Below the pieces are notes generated by a model, which saw only the letters and a list, made by a program, of their open reading frames with translations, searched no databases and was not told the origin of the DNA. A stretch of 64,000 bases of DNA, from positions 148,347 to 212,346 of the forward strand of contig NZ_FTNN01000001.1 in NCBI RefSeq assembly GCF_900156405.1, in the 5' to 3' direction. Positions 47,905 to 59,860 of the stretch are shown here, one piece after another (position 1 is the first letter of the stretch; each line of letters opens with the position of its first letter). The translations under genes were made by a program, and so were the position numbers. The stretch comes from Shewanella morhuae. GTDB lineage: Bacteria > Pseudomonadota > Gammaproteobacteria > Enterobacterales > Shewanellaceae.

Positions 47905-50900
47905 GTGGCTCCTTTATCTTTATCGCGCACCAGTTTAACCGGTCGATTAATGCTCGCCTTTAGTGTGTTAGGCGTATTGTTGTTACTGCTTGTGAGCCTA
48001 GGTAGCTTGAGTTTGCATTGGCTAAAACAGGCCGATAGTTATTTATATAAAGAATCCTTGCCAGCATCCCAAGCCGCACGCCAACTCGTACAAGCCTCTA
48101 ATGCGTTATCCGATGGTGTACAACAACTTGGGCGGGTTGAGAATGAACGACAACGTGAGTTTATTGGCCGTAAACTGAGTATTGAAAGTGCCAATATGCT
48201 AAGTGGAATTAACTCGTTAACGACTTTAGGCGTGAACGACGCACAACACTTATCGCAATTAGCTAAACAGATCATCAGTCAATTAACTTCGTTAGGGAAC
48301 AGTGTTGGCCACCGTTTGGGCATGGGCAGTGAGCTACAACTGGCCGCGGGAAAATTGTCTGTTGCGGCTGGGCATACCTCTGAGTTACTGCAGTCTGAAC
48401 TTGCAGTTGTCGACTCTGCTATCTTGGCTAAGTTAAGTCAGGCATATCCTGACATCGCTGGCACGAGTCGTAGTGGCCAGTTGCTCGACGATGTTATTGA
48501 TCGCGAGTTAGACATTCAAGAGCAACTTAATCGCGCTCTGACGTTAGTTCATCAAATTGCTCTATTAGGCCAATTATTTGAATCCTCCGAATTACAGTCG
48601 CAATTGCAGTTAAGTGTGCCAAGTTTACTGGCGACCTTTGCAAGCACTAATTCTGTCTATCGTCCTAACATTGCTGAGCCCACATTGGCGAGCGCAATGG
48701 ACAGGGCGTTAGTCCATAAAGTAGAGGGCACAGCGCCAAGTGGCACGAGTATCGATTTAATGGCGCTTGATAATGTGCCTGAGATTATTCGCGATCCGGG
48801 TCGTCTACAGGCCTTAAACACCGAATTGGCGGTACTGGCAGAAACCCCGCAAATCATTAAACAGCAAAGAAAATTGAGCTTAACGCTACAACAGCAACAG
48901 CGACAACAGCAAGAGTTAGCTGAAAAACTCTTTAGGCTTAATACCTTGGTAGATAGCGCACTTAATCAACAGCAACAGCAGGCTGAAGTGGCACGCAGCG
49001 ATTATTTACAGCAGATGTCGCTTGCTCGGCTTGGGCTTTGGGGCACGGGTGCCTTGATGTTTATTGTAATGGGATTGGTGATTTATCGGGTGATTTATCG
49101 TGGTATCGCATTAAGGTTAAATCAGGCAACTAAAGCGATGTCGCGTTTGAGCTTAGGCGACACCGATGTGAGCTTAGATGCCCATGGCGATGATGAGCTG
49201 ACTGCAATGGCGAATGCTATCGAAGCCTTCAAGCGGAAAACAGCCCATAATCTTAAATTACAGGCAGATTTACGTCAGGTTGCCGATGAATTGATTGAAC
49301 ACAAAAAGGCGTTAGAGCAAACCGTTGTCACTCGTACACAGCAACTTGCCGAGACGAATATCCGCCTTGACGCCGAAGCTAAAGGCCATGCTAAGGCACG
49401 ACAGATAGCCGAAGATGCAAGTCAGGCAAAATCTCAGTTTCTTGCGACTATGAGCCATGAAATTCGTACACCGCTAAATGGTTTACTTGGCACCTTAACC
49501 TTACTCGGCCACAGTCACTTGCCTCCCGCGCAGCAGCAAATGTTAGCGTTATCGCAATATAGCGGTACGTTACTGCAAACTGTGTTGAATGATATTTTGG
49601 ATTTTTCGCGTTTAGAGCAAGGAAACTTAACCCACGAGCCAAGGCCTACCGATATTAATAACTTACTTGATGAAGTGCTGGCGATCATGGTGGCGGGCGC
49701 CAATTTGGCAGGGCTTAGCCTAACAGTGAATAAGCCTAAATTACCCCGCTGTATCAATATTGATGGTCCTAAATTGCGTCAAGTGCTGTTTAACCTAATT
49801 GGTAATGGCATTAAATTTACTCAGAAAGGCGGCGTGACGCTAAATGTCAGCCTGCAAGGGGCTAAATTGTCTTTTGTCGTGCAGGACACTGGCGTAGGTA
49901 TTACGCCTGCTGCACTAGAGACTCTGTTTGTGCCTTATGCCACCACACCTAACCCCGGGCGCAGCCGAGGTACGGGGTTAGGGCTCGCGATTTGTAAGCA
50001 ATTGGTTGAGTTGATGGATAGCAGTGACCGTGGGGTTTGGGTTACAAGTCAGCCTGGAAAGGGCAGTGAGTTTGGCTTTGAACTGACCTTTAATGAATGC
50101 GATATAACGGATGCCCTAGAAGTAAAGAGTCATGCGTCTGTGCCTGCTCGTCAAGTGCTGGTGGTAGAGGATAATAACGTTAATGTTATGGTAGCGCAGG
50201 GGTTTTTAGCACATCTAGGCCATGAGTCAGTGCTTGCTATGAGCTGCCAACAAGCGCTTGAGTTTGCAAGTTCAAGTAGTTGGCGCTTTGATACTGTAAT
50301 GCTCGATATTCAGCTCAGTGATGGGTCTGGTATCGATTTATTGCCGCAATTAAAAAAATTGATAACCACTCCTAATGTGAAGTTTGCTGCCTTCACTGCC
50401 CAGATACAAAGTGAGGACTTGCAGCTTTATCACAAAGTGGGATTTGATAGCGTACTCGCTAAACCACTGAGTCTACCAACTTTAACGCAATGGTTAGGTG
50501 TTGCCGTTGCTGCATCGCCCATAGCCACACCGCCCATTATCGCATCAGCAGCTAATGGCGCTGAGCCAGTGGTATTAGCCCCAGTTGCATTTGCCTCTAA
50601 AACGCAAGCGACCATGCTTGTGATTGATGATGAACCATTATTAGATGTAACACAGTTAGAGCAAGATAAAGAGGTGCTTGGTGTCAATGCGCTGATTTCT
50701 ATGCTTGAGTTATTTAGTGAGTCCAGTAGTGAGCAAATTGCCAGCCTGTCACCCACAGCAACTAATTGTGATGCGGCAAAACTGCTACACGGACTTAAGG
50801 GCAGTAGCGCCAGCATGGGGTTGATAGCGTTAGCGCAATTAGCTAAGAGATTAGAAGTAGTGCAAAAAAACAGTGCTAGTAACCTGTTAGGATTTGCCCA

Positions 50901-50973
50901 GTATCAGCAACTTGAGTCTTGCCGGCAGGCATCGATCGCTGCTTTACAGCAATGGCTAGAACGGCAAAGTTAG
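47905..50973 (+). CDS. torS: Hybrid sensor kinase TorS
   Basis: 1022 residues from a GTG at 47905 with AAGGAAG just upstream. Order: membrane segment (about 15-35), periplasmic sensor (about 36-370), second segment (about 372-395), HAMP, HisKA with H518 (MSHEIRTPLNG), HATPase (GNGIKFT, GTGLGLAICKQL), receiver with D801 (VMLDIQLSDGSG), and Hpt with H962 (LHGLKGSSASMG). This is the full unorthodox relay known for TorS, feeding TorR. Confidence 0.96.
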   Translation: MAPLSLSRTSLTGRLMLAFSVLGVLLLLLVSLGSLSLHWLKQADSYLYKESLPASQAARQLVQASNALSDGVQQLGRVENERQREFIGRKLSIESANMLSGINSLTTLGVNDAQHLSQLAKQIISQLTSLGNSVGHRLGMGSELQLAAGKLSVAAGHTSELLQSELAVVDSAILAKLSQAYPDIAGTSRSGQLLDDVIDRELDIQEQLNRALTLVHQIALLGQLFESSELQSQLQLSVPSLLATFASTNSVYRPNIAEPTLASAMDRALVHKVEGTAPSGTSIDLMALDNVPEIIRDPGRLQALNTELAVLAETPQIIKQQRKLSLTLQQQQRQQQELAEKLFRLNTLVDSALNQQQQQAEVARSDYLQQMSLARLGLWGTGALMFIVMGLVIYRVIYRGIALRLNQATKAMSRLSLGDTDVSLDAHGDDELTAMANAIEAFKRKTAHNLKLQADLRQVADELIEHKKALEQTVVTRTQQLAETNIRLDAEAKGHAKARQIAEDASQAKSQFLATMSHEIRTPLNGLLGTLTLLGHSHLPPAQQQMLALSQYSGTLLQTVLNDILDFSRLEQGNLTHEPRPTDINNLLDEVLAIMVAGANLAGLSLTVNKPKLPRCINIDGPKLRQVLFNLIGNGIKFTQKGGVTLNVSLQGAKLSFVVQDTGVGITPAALETLFVPYATTPNPGRSRGTGLGLAICKQLVELMDSSDRGVWVTSQPGKGSEFGFELTFNECDITDALEVKSHASVPARQVLVVEDNNVNVMVAQGFLAHLGHESVLAMSCQQALEFASSSSWRFDTVMLDIQLSDGSGIDLLPQLKKLITTPNVKFAAFTAQIQSEDLQLYHKVGFDSVLAKPLSLPTLTQWLGVAVAASPIATPPIIASAANGAEPVVLAPVAFASKTQATMLVIDDEPLLDVTQLEQDKEVLGVNALISMLELFSESSSEQIASLSPTATNCDAAKLLHGLKGSSASMGLIALAQLAKRLEVVQKNSASNLLGFAQYQQLESCRQASIAALQQWLERQS

Positions 50974-51037
50974 TTCACTTATCGGTTTACTGGCTATTTA
51001 TGGTCGATAGCTTGAATTGGAGTAGGTTTGATAAAGC

Positions 51038-51075
51038 AATCAAGCGAATGTCATCGGCATGATATTCGCTTGATT
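51038..51075. terminator. Hairpin between convergent torS and torD
   Basis: AATCAAGCGAAT / ATTCGCTTGATT, a perfect 12-bp stem with a 14-nt loop. T runs are short, so its strength as a terminator is uncertain; it is the only structure between the two operons. Confidence 0.55.
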
Positions 51076-51117
51076 GATTAACTCAATACTAGCGGATTAA
51101 TGCAAGCTTGAGCCTAT

Positions 51118-51738
51118 TTATGCCATCTGTGGTTCAAACTGTAAGGTATCTTGCTTCACCCACTCGAGAGTCAGTATTGCCACCGCGCTATAAAAACCAT
51201 TTTTGTCGCATTTGATCAGTTGTGCTGTAAACGTGGCTAACCAAGAATTGATGCAGGTTTCCAAAAAGCGCAATTGGGTGCTGTCATCACTGTGACAACA
51301 TAAGTGCGCCATATAGGCGAGCATAACGGCCAAATGGTCTGCAGGCTCTGGAAAATGGCTTTGTACCTGTAATTTACTTTGGTGCAAAAACTCACTCATT
51401 TGTTGATGTTGCTGACCAAACAAGAGTGGCTCATCTTCGGTATTTAAATACAGGCTCGCATAGGGTGAAGCGCTGTACTTCGTGCCGACAAGGAAGATAC
51501 CGCAGTAATCGGCTGCGAGTTCGAGCAGTGCCTCATTGTCTTGTATTTCATTGAGTCTACTGCGTATTTTATCTACGGATGGCGATAGCTGAGTGTCGCT
51601 ACCAAGCTGGTTCCAGAATTGCTGCGCCGCTTTGCTAGTAAGCTCTTTAAGTCTTTTCTCATCAATTTCGCGGGCAAACAGTGACGATAATAGTTGATAA
51701 ACCAAGGCTCTGGCATGGTTGATATCGACTTGACTCAT
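51118..51738 (-). CDS. torD: TorA-specific chaperone TorD
   Basis: 206 residues, all-helical TorD/DmsD family. It binds the TorA signal and core so that the molybdenum cofactor is inserted before Tat export. The family motif [10 protein letters not shown] is present in the middle. It lies 123 bp after torA, the last gene of torECAD. Confidence 0.94.
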   Translation of the reverse strand: MSQVDINHARALVYQLLSSLFAREIDEKRLKELTSKAAQQFWNQLGSDTQLSPSVDKIRSRLNEIQDNEALLELAADYCGIFLVGTKYSASPYASLYLNTEDEPLLFGQQHQQMSEFLHQSKLQVQSHFPEPADHLAVMLAYMAHLCCHSDDSTQLRFLETCINSWLATFTAQLIKCDKNGFYSAVAILTLEWVKQDTLQFEPQMA

Positions 51739-51861
51739 TGTATATTCCTCAATGTTGATGCTTTAGTTTGGCGCTAAGATTGAATACTTAGATTTTGTGG
51801 ATTAGATTTTTTACACGCAGGATACGCCATATTCGGCGCACCCAACGTGATGGTTTTAAGC

Positions 51862-54366
<2,505 letters not shown>

Positions 54367-55545
54367 TTAGTGCTCTTTTTTCACAAAAGTAGATGAATGT
54401 TCCTGCAGATACTTCTGCACTAACGCTTGGGTGTCTTGATCCATATTCACAAAGGCCAACATGCCTTGGAACATCCCCGGCCAAGTATTGGCATCAAAGT
54501 GCGCTTCATCTGGTTGGGTATGGCATACACTACAGCTTGAGCGGAAGGTCGTTTTGGCGTAACCCCAAAGCGGTTGCAGATCGGTCAGCAGGTAATCTTT
54601 CTCGGTCCAAATCTGCGCTTCAATCCGCTGCCATTTTAGGCCAGTCATAGGGTCTTCTTTTTCTTCAAAGGTTTGGATTACGCCTTCGGTTTCAGCGGCA
54701 TCTTTGCTCAGCTGCGCGGACAAAATATTCACGCCAAAGTCCATGTAGATCACGCGGCCAGCACCAATCTTTTTACGCCAACCTTCGATAGCTATTTTGA
54801 TGCGTTTACCTTGGGTATCAAGCACTTTTACTTTAGTCGCTACGTTGAGTGTGCCTGCTTCCACATCGCCTTTGTCTGTGAAGAATAAAGGTTTAGTTAG
54901 AGCACTGTAATAGCTTTGATTGGTTTCTACTGAGCTAACACCTGAGCCAACTTCGGCAATCAGTTCTGGCGCCCGAGCAGTGCCCATTTCTGGTAAATGG
55001 TGAGCAATACCTTTGTGGCAATCGATACAGCTTTGGTCGATTTCGGCGGCGCGTTTCATCTGTTTTTGGGCCAGTGTTGACATGGTTTCCCATTTCATCG
55101 AGTTGTAGTTGTGGCAGTTTTTACAGGCTAAGGAGTTATCTCTGTCAAAACGTTTCCATTCACGGCTCGCCATTTCTAAACGTTTAGCTTCGAATTTCTC
55201 AGGAGTATTAACCGTGTTAAATAACCAGCCCCAGACATCGTGCGAAGCTTCCATTTTTCGGGCGATTTTACGGCTCCAGTTATGCGGTACGTGACAATCG
55301 GGGCAAGTGGCGCGCACGCCAGAATGATTCGACCAATGTACGGTTTCTTGTAATTCTTGGTACGGCTTACTTTCCATACTATGACAGCTGATACAAAAAG
55401 CTTCGGTATTGGTGGCTTCAAGTGCGGTGTTAAATCCGCCCCAGAAAATGATGCCCATGATAAAAGCGCTAATACTTACCGCGCCTAAGGTGAGCGCTTT
55501 AGTAGGTTGGTTCAGTGTGCGCCAGAGGTTGGTTAACCACTTCAT
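54367..55545 (-). CDS. torC: Pentaheme c-type cytochrome TorC
   Basis: 392 residues. It is a membrane-anchored NapC/NirT-type cytochrome passing menaquinol electrons to TorA. One anchor (about 16-38) precedes five CxxCH sites at 51-55, 81-85, 141-145, 173-177 and 338-342. The first four form the NapC-like domain; the last belongs to the TorC-specific C-terminal domain, which in E. coli also affects TorS signalling. It is followed closely by torA. Confidence 0.97.
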   Translation of the reverse strand: MKWLTNLWRTLNQPTKALTLGAVSISAFIMGIIFWGGFNTALEATNTEAFCISCHSMESKPYQELQETVHWSNHSGVRATCPDCHVPHNWSRKIARKMEASHDVWGWLFNTVNTPEKFEAKRLEMASREWKRFDRDNSLACKNCHNYNSMKWETMSTLAQKQMKRAAEIDQSCIDCHKGIAHHLPEMGTARAPELIAEVGSGVSSVETNQSYYSALTKPLFFTDKGDVEAGTLNVATKVKVLDTQGKRIKIAIEGWRKKIGAGRVIYMDFGVNILSAQLSKDAAETEGVIQTFEEKEDPMTGLKWQRIEAQIWTEKDYLLTDLQPLWGYAKTTFRSSCSVCHTQPDEAHFDANTWPGMFQGMLAFVNMDQDTQALVQKYLQEHSSTFVKKEH

Positions 55546-55590
55546 AATCGCGTCCTCAAAAAAGTAACTGCATGTTAAATAACGGTAGAT

Positions 55591-55767
55591 TTAGTGGCCG
55601 GCAACGCCGCCGAAAGCTTGGATCATCCAGATGACGAGCCCATAAAAACCGATCCCGGCGATGGTGAGTGCGGGGAAGAGTAGAAATATGATGAATCCAA
55701 GCGCTTTAAATTCACGACTGCGCGTGGATGATTCTGGTGTTTGTACTTGCATATTGGACTTTGTCAT
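55591..55767 (-). CDS. torE: Small membrane protein TorE (NapE family)
   Basis: 58 residues, start ATG at 55767. One or two membrane stretches run about 22-53 (LGFIIFLLFPALTIAGIGFYG), typical of NapE/TorE. It heads torECAD in Shewanella but is absent from the E. coli operon. The function is unknown. It lies 45 bp before torC and behind the tor-box array. Confidence 0.92.
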   Translation of the reverse strand: MTKSNMQVQTPESSTRSREFKALGFIIFLLFPALTIAGIGFYGLVIWMIQAFGGVAGH

Positions 55768-55806
55768 TGGAATAGACTCCGATCGAAAGCGATGTTTGAT
55801 AGGGTT

Positions 55807-55812
55807 ACTATA
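55807..55812 (-). promoter_or_regulatory. Candidate -10 of the torECAD promoter
   Basis: TATAGT on the minus strand, 40 bp before the torE start. No -35 hexamer is seen at 17 bp; a tor-box-like repeat occupies that region, as expected for an activator-dependent promoter. Confidence 0.45.
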
Positions 55813-55820
55813 AAGTGTAG

Positions 55821-55883
55821 GTGTGAATAGACTTGCGTGTAGGCATGAACGAGATTTGATAAAATATGAAAGATTATGAAAAT
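55821..55883 (-). promoter_or_regulatory. Array of four tor-box-like decamers (TorR sites)
   Basis: On the minus strand, from distal to proximal: ATTTTCATAA (55874-55883), TCTTTCATAT (55864-55873), TCGTTCATGC (55843-55852), CTATTCACAC (55821-55830). Each resembles the E. coli tor box CTGTTCATAT. Core spacings are 10, 21 and 22 bp, so all four face the same side of the helix. Confidence 0.65.
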
Positions 55884-56248
55884 TTGTAATGACGATTTAT
55901 TGTTGGTGATGACTTTAATCTAGGTTATTTTTTTTCAAACAACAGAGTTCTATTTTTACTGCTAATTATTTGCCAAAGTCTTTGCTGTGCCTTAGCTTTT
56001 TTCGGGTTTTTCCCGTATTATCCGCGGCCAACAATGGCTGTGTTTATTGGTTTAACTACGGTTAACTCTCGAAAAGCATACAGCTTGCAGATCATGGATT
56101 TTCCCCATTGTAGGAAAATGATATGGATCTCTCACCTAAGTCTTACTGAGATTTAGGGCTCTAATCTGCCGCAGCCCGTGTCGCTAATTGCATTTTAAGC
56201 CAATTGGTATCGACCCTATTTTAAGAGATCACAAGGTATAACCCTATT
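55884..56248. other. Intergenic region between torE and the purine permease
   Basis: This holds the upstream part of the tor promoter and the promoter and leader of the permease gene. A possible -10 TATTAT lies near 56014. From 56098 the leader contains three hairpins (next entry). No gene was seen. Confidence 0.45.
56098..56177 (+). promoter_or_regulatory. Structured 5' leader of the purine permease gene
   Basis: Hairpin 1 ATTTTCC / GGAAAAT (56098-56119). Hairpin 2 CCTAAGTCT / AGATTTAGG (56135-56157). Hairpin 3 GGGCT / AGCCC (56156-56177). Hairpins 2 and 3 share the two G residues at 56156-56157, so they compete. It does not match the purine riboswitch core that I know. Confidence 0.35.
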
Positions 56249-57601
56249 ATGTCTGAGCAATTGAGTTCAACAGCCGTACCCTCAGGTTCGTTTCTGGACC
56301 GTTATTTTTCTATCCAACAACGTGGCAGTACTGTTCGCCAAGAAGTGATTGCGGGATTGACAACTTTCCTCGCGATGGTTTACTCAGTAATTGTCGTACC
56401 AAACATGCTAGGCCAAGCGGGGTTTGATCCTGGCGCTGTATTTATTGCCACCTGTTTAATCGCCGCCTTTGGTTCTTTATTGATGGGGTTATGGGCTAAT
56501 TTACCTATGGCCATTGGTTGCGCTATTTCGCTGACGGCCTTTACTGCTTTTAGCTTAGTGCTCGGCCAAGGCATGTCGATTCCGGTCACATTAGGCGCTA
56601 TCTTCTTGATGGGGGTGACCTTCACATTCGTGAGTGTGACGGGAATTCGCCAATGGGTGCTGGCTAATTTGCCCAAGGGGATAGCCCATGGTACGGGTAT
56701 CGGTATTGGCTTGTTTTTACTCTTGATTGCTACCAATAGCGTGCAGTTGATTGTGGCCAATAGCGCGGGTTTACCGGTGAAATTAGGTGATATTAATAGC
56801 TTGCCAGTTATCGCCACCGTTTTAGGTTTAGCGGCGACTATTGGTTTAGAGCGTCGCGGCGTGCCTGGCGGGATTTTGTTGGTGATTATCGTCTTATCGG
56901 TATTTGGCTTAGTGTTTGACCCGAGCGTTAAATACCAAGGTTTATTTGCCTTACCTGATTTAGCTTCTGAACATTCACTGATTGGTCGGCTTGATATTAT
57001 GGGTGCTTTTAATCCTGTGGTATTGCCTATCGTACTCGCATTAGTCATGACGGCGATTTTTGATGCGACCGGGACTATCCGCGCTGTAGCAGGGCAAGCA
57101 AATCTACTTGATAAAGATGACAATATTGTTGGTGGTGGCAGAGCTTTAACTTCAGATTCTGTTAGCAGCATGGTGGCAGGCTTGGTTGGCGGCGCACCTG
57201 CAGCGGTATACATCGAGTCGGCAGCAGGTACTGCTGCTGGCGGTAAAACAGGGTTAACGGCGACGATTGTTGGCGTACTGTTTTTATTGATGATGTTTTT
57301 AGCACCGTTAAGCTATTTAGTCCCTGCGTATGCGACAGCGCCAGCGTTGATGTATGTTGGACTATTAATGCTGAGCAATGTGGCAAAACTCGACTTTAAC
57401 GATAAAGTGGATGCCATGGCGGGCTTAACCTGCGCGGTGTTTATTATTTTAAGTTGTAATATCGTCACCGGCATTATGCTGGGTTTCGTCACGCTGGTGG
57501 TAGGTCGTATTTGTAGCGGTGAGTGGCGCAAACTAAAAGTAGGCGTGTTAGCAATTACCCTCGGTTTAGTTGTATTTTATATGGGCGGCTGGGCGATTTA
57601 A
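56249..57601 (+). CDS. NCS2-type purine permease (AzgA-like)
   Basis: 450 residues with about 12-14 membrane helices. It has the AzgA-type start [31 protein letters not shown], and the substrate region [19 protein letters not shown] plus [37 protein letters not shown]. This places it with the guanine/hypoxanthine/adenine permeases (E. coli GhxP/GhxQ/PurP type). The exact base cannot be told. It would take up or recapture purine bases, complementing the deo genes. Confidence 0.9.
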   Translation: MSEQLSSTAVPSGSFLDRYFSIQQRGSTVRQEVIAGLTTFLAMVYSVIVVPNMLGQAGFDPGAVFIATCLIAAFGSLLMGLWANLPMAIGCAISLTAFTAFSLVLGQGMSIPVTLGAIFLMGVTFTFVSVTGIRQWVLANLPKGIAHGTGIGIGLFLLLIATNSVQLIVANSAGLPVKLGDINSLPVIATVLGLAATIGLERRGVPGGILLVIIVLSVFGLVFDPSVKYQGLFALPDLASEHSLIGRLDIMGAFNPVVLPIVLALVMTAIFDATGTIRAVAGQANLLDKDDNIVGGGRALTSDSVSSMVAGLVGGAPAAVYIESAAGTAAGGKTGLTATIVGVLFLLMMFLAPLSYLVPAYATAPALMYVGLLMLSNVAKLDFNDKVDAMAGLTCAVFIILSCNIVTGIMLGFVTLVVGRICSGEWRKLKVGVLAITLGLVVFYMGGWAI

Positions 57602-57621
57602 ATACTCAAACGTGACACTAA

Positions 57622-57654
57622 AAAGCGAGTGCTAACTGACTTAGCACTCGCTTT
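57622..57654. terminator. Bidirectional terminator between the permease and CBS genes
   Basis: AAAGCGAGTGCTAA / TTAGCACTCGCTTT, 14-bp stem. The right arm (57641-57654) contains the stop codon and last codons of the minus-strand CBS gene, so that gene's coding sequence forms half of the stem. Confidence 0.75.
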
Positions 57655-58072
57655 CTGCCAATGAAAGATGTTCTGAATAAGCTCGAAGTAAGTCTTTCCA
57701 AGTTACGATACCCACTAAGCGGCCATTATCGAGTACCGGTAAGCACCCAACATGATGGTCTAAAATAAGATGGGCGGCGGTGTCTAAGCACACATTTGGG
57801 GCAACGGTGATAGGGTTTCGAGCCATGACCTGATGCACGCGTTTTTGTAAGGTTTCTAAGTCCTTAACTGTCTCGCCGATACTGCCAATGTGTGGGCTAA
57901 TGGCACGTAATAGATCTCGCTCTGAAAGCACGCCTTCAAGTTTGTTATTATCAACCACTAATAAATGATGGAAATTTGCCTGTTCGAATATCTCTTTTAC
58001 CACACTGAGACGATCGTCCATTTCAATTGTGACGATGCGGGTGCTCATAATATCGGCGACAACAATCGACAT
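57641..58072 (-). CDS. CBS-domain pair protein
   Basis: 143 residues from the ATG at 58072, preceded by AAGGGGAA at 4-5 nt; an earlier ATG five codons up overlaps that site. Two CBS domains (about 5-60 and 80-140) make one Bateman module with HHLLVVDNNKLEGVLSERDLLRA and GCLPVLDNGRLVGIVTWKDLLRAYSE. Such stand-alone modules sense adenine nucleotides or SAM. Target unknown. It is convergent with the purine permease. Confidence 0.9.
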   Translation of the reverse strand: MSIVVADIMSTRIVTIEMDDRLSVVKEIFEQANFHHLLVVDNNKLEGVLSERDLLRAISPHIGSIGETVKDLETLQKRVHQVMARNPITVAPNVCLDTAAHLILDHHVGCLPVLDNGRLVGIVTWKDLLRAYSEHLSLAESEC

Positions 58073-58376
58073 AATATTCCCCTTCATGCTTACCTACCCT
58101 GAGGCTGGTTGATTTAACACGCTTCATTACAGCTACTTATAACAGAGTGCCAATTAATTAGCTAACCTGATTACAAATTGTTAACGTAAATATTTGTTCT
58201 ACCAAATTATGCATCTATTCAGCATCAGTGCGGCTTTCTGCGCTTAGCTCAATAAGGTCATGATAGTTTTTGTTAGAAATAATGGTGACGTAATGTGTTG
58301 GTGTCGGTTGATAGAAAAGTACGTGATGTACTTTTAAAACGATAGGCATTGGGCATGATAGTGTTGAAATATAAAC
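58073..58376. other. Intergenic, no gene recognised
   Basis: About 300 bp between the CBS gene and the terminator of the YjiH-like gene. It should carry the CBS promoter (minus strand). I see no other element. Confidence 0.4.
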
Positions 58377-58412
58377 AAAAAAAGGAGCCCAGTAGCATGG
58401 ACTCCTTTTTTA
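58377..58412 (-). terminator. Terminator of the YjiH-like gene
   Basis: AAAAAAAGGAG / CTCCTTTTTT stem with an inner GCC/GGA mismatch, about 60 bp past the stop on the minus strand; A and T runs allow it to work on both strands. Confidence 0.75.
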
Positions 58413-58472
58413 ATAGTTTTATTGCTGTTTACTAACCTTGATTAAATGTATCGAGCTTCTATTCAAAGAACA

Positions 58473-59831
58473 TTAAAAGAGTAAATGCGCCACACCCGCG
58501 ATAACAGGCAGTGTGACTAACGTCCGTAGAATAAACACCACAAATAGCTCAACAAAGTTCACTGGAATTTTACTGCCAATAAGCAGGGCGCCGACTTCAC
58601 TCATGTAAATCAATTGGGTTACCGACAACGCTGCAATCACGAAGCGGGTCATATCCGATTCAATCGAGCTGGCAAGAATCGATGGAATAAACATATCTGC
58701 AAAACCGACGACGATGGTTTTAGAGGCTTCAGTGGCTTCTGGAATATGCAGCAATTCAAGTAAGGGAATAAACGGCATACCGAGATAGTTAAAAATAGGA
58801 GTGTACTCGGCAATAATCAGTGCGGTAGTACCAATGGCCATGACCACGGGAAGAATACCAAACACCATATCGAGAACGTTTTTAATCCCTTCATTTAAAA
58901 CAGCTTTGATGCCACCAGCGTTGGCTGCTTTCTCTAAGGCTTTATCAAACCCCCAAGATAACGCGCTGTGTCCTGCGGGGATTAGCTCGTCATCAGGCGT
59001 ACGTGGGGTATCGTCGATGTAGTGGTCTTTCTTCCACGACAATGGTGGCAATTTAGGCACAATCACTGCAGCGGCAAAACCGGCTAAACATACGGTTAAA
59101 TAGAAGGGTACAAACATGTGCTCTAACTTAACCTGCGAGATCACCACTAAGCTGAAGGTAATCGATACCGCCGAGAACGTGGTGCCAATAACGGCGGCTT
59201 CTCTTTGGGTATAAAAGCGTGCTTCATACTGTTTGCTGGTCAGTAAAATCCCGACACTGCCATCACCTAGCCACGATGCCATACAGTCGATTGCGCTACG
59301 ACCCGGTAGATTAAATACTGGACGCATGATTTTAGTTAGCAGTGTGCCAAATAGTTCAAGTAGACCAAAATTAAGTAGGAGTGGCAGTAACATGCCGGCA
59401 AAGATAAAGACTGAGAATAATACCGGTAGTAAATCGTTTAGAACTAAAGCTCCAGTACTTGATGAGTTAATGGCTTCAGGGCCTAAGCCTAAGTAAGTCA
59501 GTACGATAAACACTGCACCTACGATACGGGCCGTTAACCATAAAGGGCTGATATTTAATAAACCATTTAAAAAGTGGTTTTGAGTCACAAACTTAGGTTT
59601 AAGCACTTTTGATAGTAAAGATGCTAGCGCCATTGCTACCACAATAATGGTCACAATCAGAGTTAACACACCGCTTAATGCACTTTGTAATGCTTTAGAA
59701 ATGATCGCGATAGGAATGGTAATCGCATCGTTATAGCTAATAGGTGTCATAAATAGCAACAGACCGATCAGCGAAGGGACGATAAAGGTGAGTATCGTCT
59801 TTATATTGCGGTTTTTATTTTTAGTAGCCAA
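58473..59831 (-). CDS. YjiH-family membrane protein with nucleoside-recognition (Gate) domains
   Basis: 452 residues, about ten membrane helices. The Gate-type repeats (FGLLELFGTLLTKIMRPVFNLPGRSAIDCMASWLGDGSVGILL and, near the end, EASKTIVVGFADMFIPSILASSI) match the YjiH family. Members are thought to be transporters; the substrate is unknown. It starts at a TTG (59831) with AAGGTG 8 nt upstream. A perfect palindrome (59848-59860) lies just before the start. Confidence 0.88.
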   Translation of the reverse strand: MATKNKNRNIKTILTFIVPSLIGLLLFMTPISYNDAITIPIAIISKALQSALSGVLTLIVTIIVVAMALASLLSKVLKPKFVTQNHFLNGLLNISPLWLTARIVGAVFIVLTYLGLGPEAINSSSTGALVLNDLLPVLFSVFIFAGMLLPLLLNFGLLELFGTLLTKIMRPVFNLPGRSAIDCMASWLGDGSVGILLTSKQYEARFYTQREAAVIGTTFSAVSITFSLVVISQVKLEHMFVPFYLTVCLAGFAAAVIVPKLPPLSWKKDHYIDDTPRTPDDELIPAGHSALSWGFDKALEKAANAGGIKAVLNEGIKNVLDMVFGILPVVMAIGTTALIIAEYTPIFNYLGMPFIPLLELLHIPEATEASKTIVVGFADMFIPSILASSIESDMTRFVIAALSVTQLIYMSEVGALLIGSKIPVNFVELFVVFILRTLVTLPVIAGVAHLLF

Positions 59832-59847
59832 TTTTGTACACCTTAAA

Positions 59848-59860
59848 GTACGAGTCGTAC
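59848..59860. promoter_or_regulatory. Palindrome before the YjiH-like gene
   Basis: GTACGA-G-TCGTAC, perfect 6-1-6 inverted repeat 17 bp ahead of the start codon. It is a candidate repressor operator or a leader hairpin next to the ribosome binding site. Confidence 0.35.

Noticed and set aside
56041..56248. Known purine riboswitch ahead of the permease
   Set aside because: The conserved core of the purine riboswitch junction and loops was not found; only generic hairpins are present.
56380..57213. 277-codon frame antisense to the purine permease
   Set aside because: Shadow frame created by the codon bias of the permease gene; composition rich in Pro, Lys and Ala without domain features.
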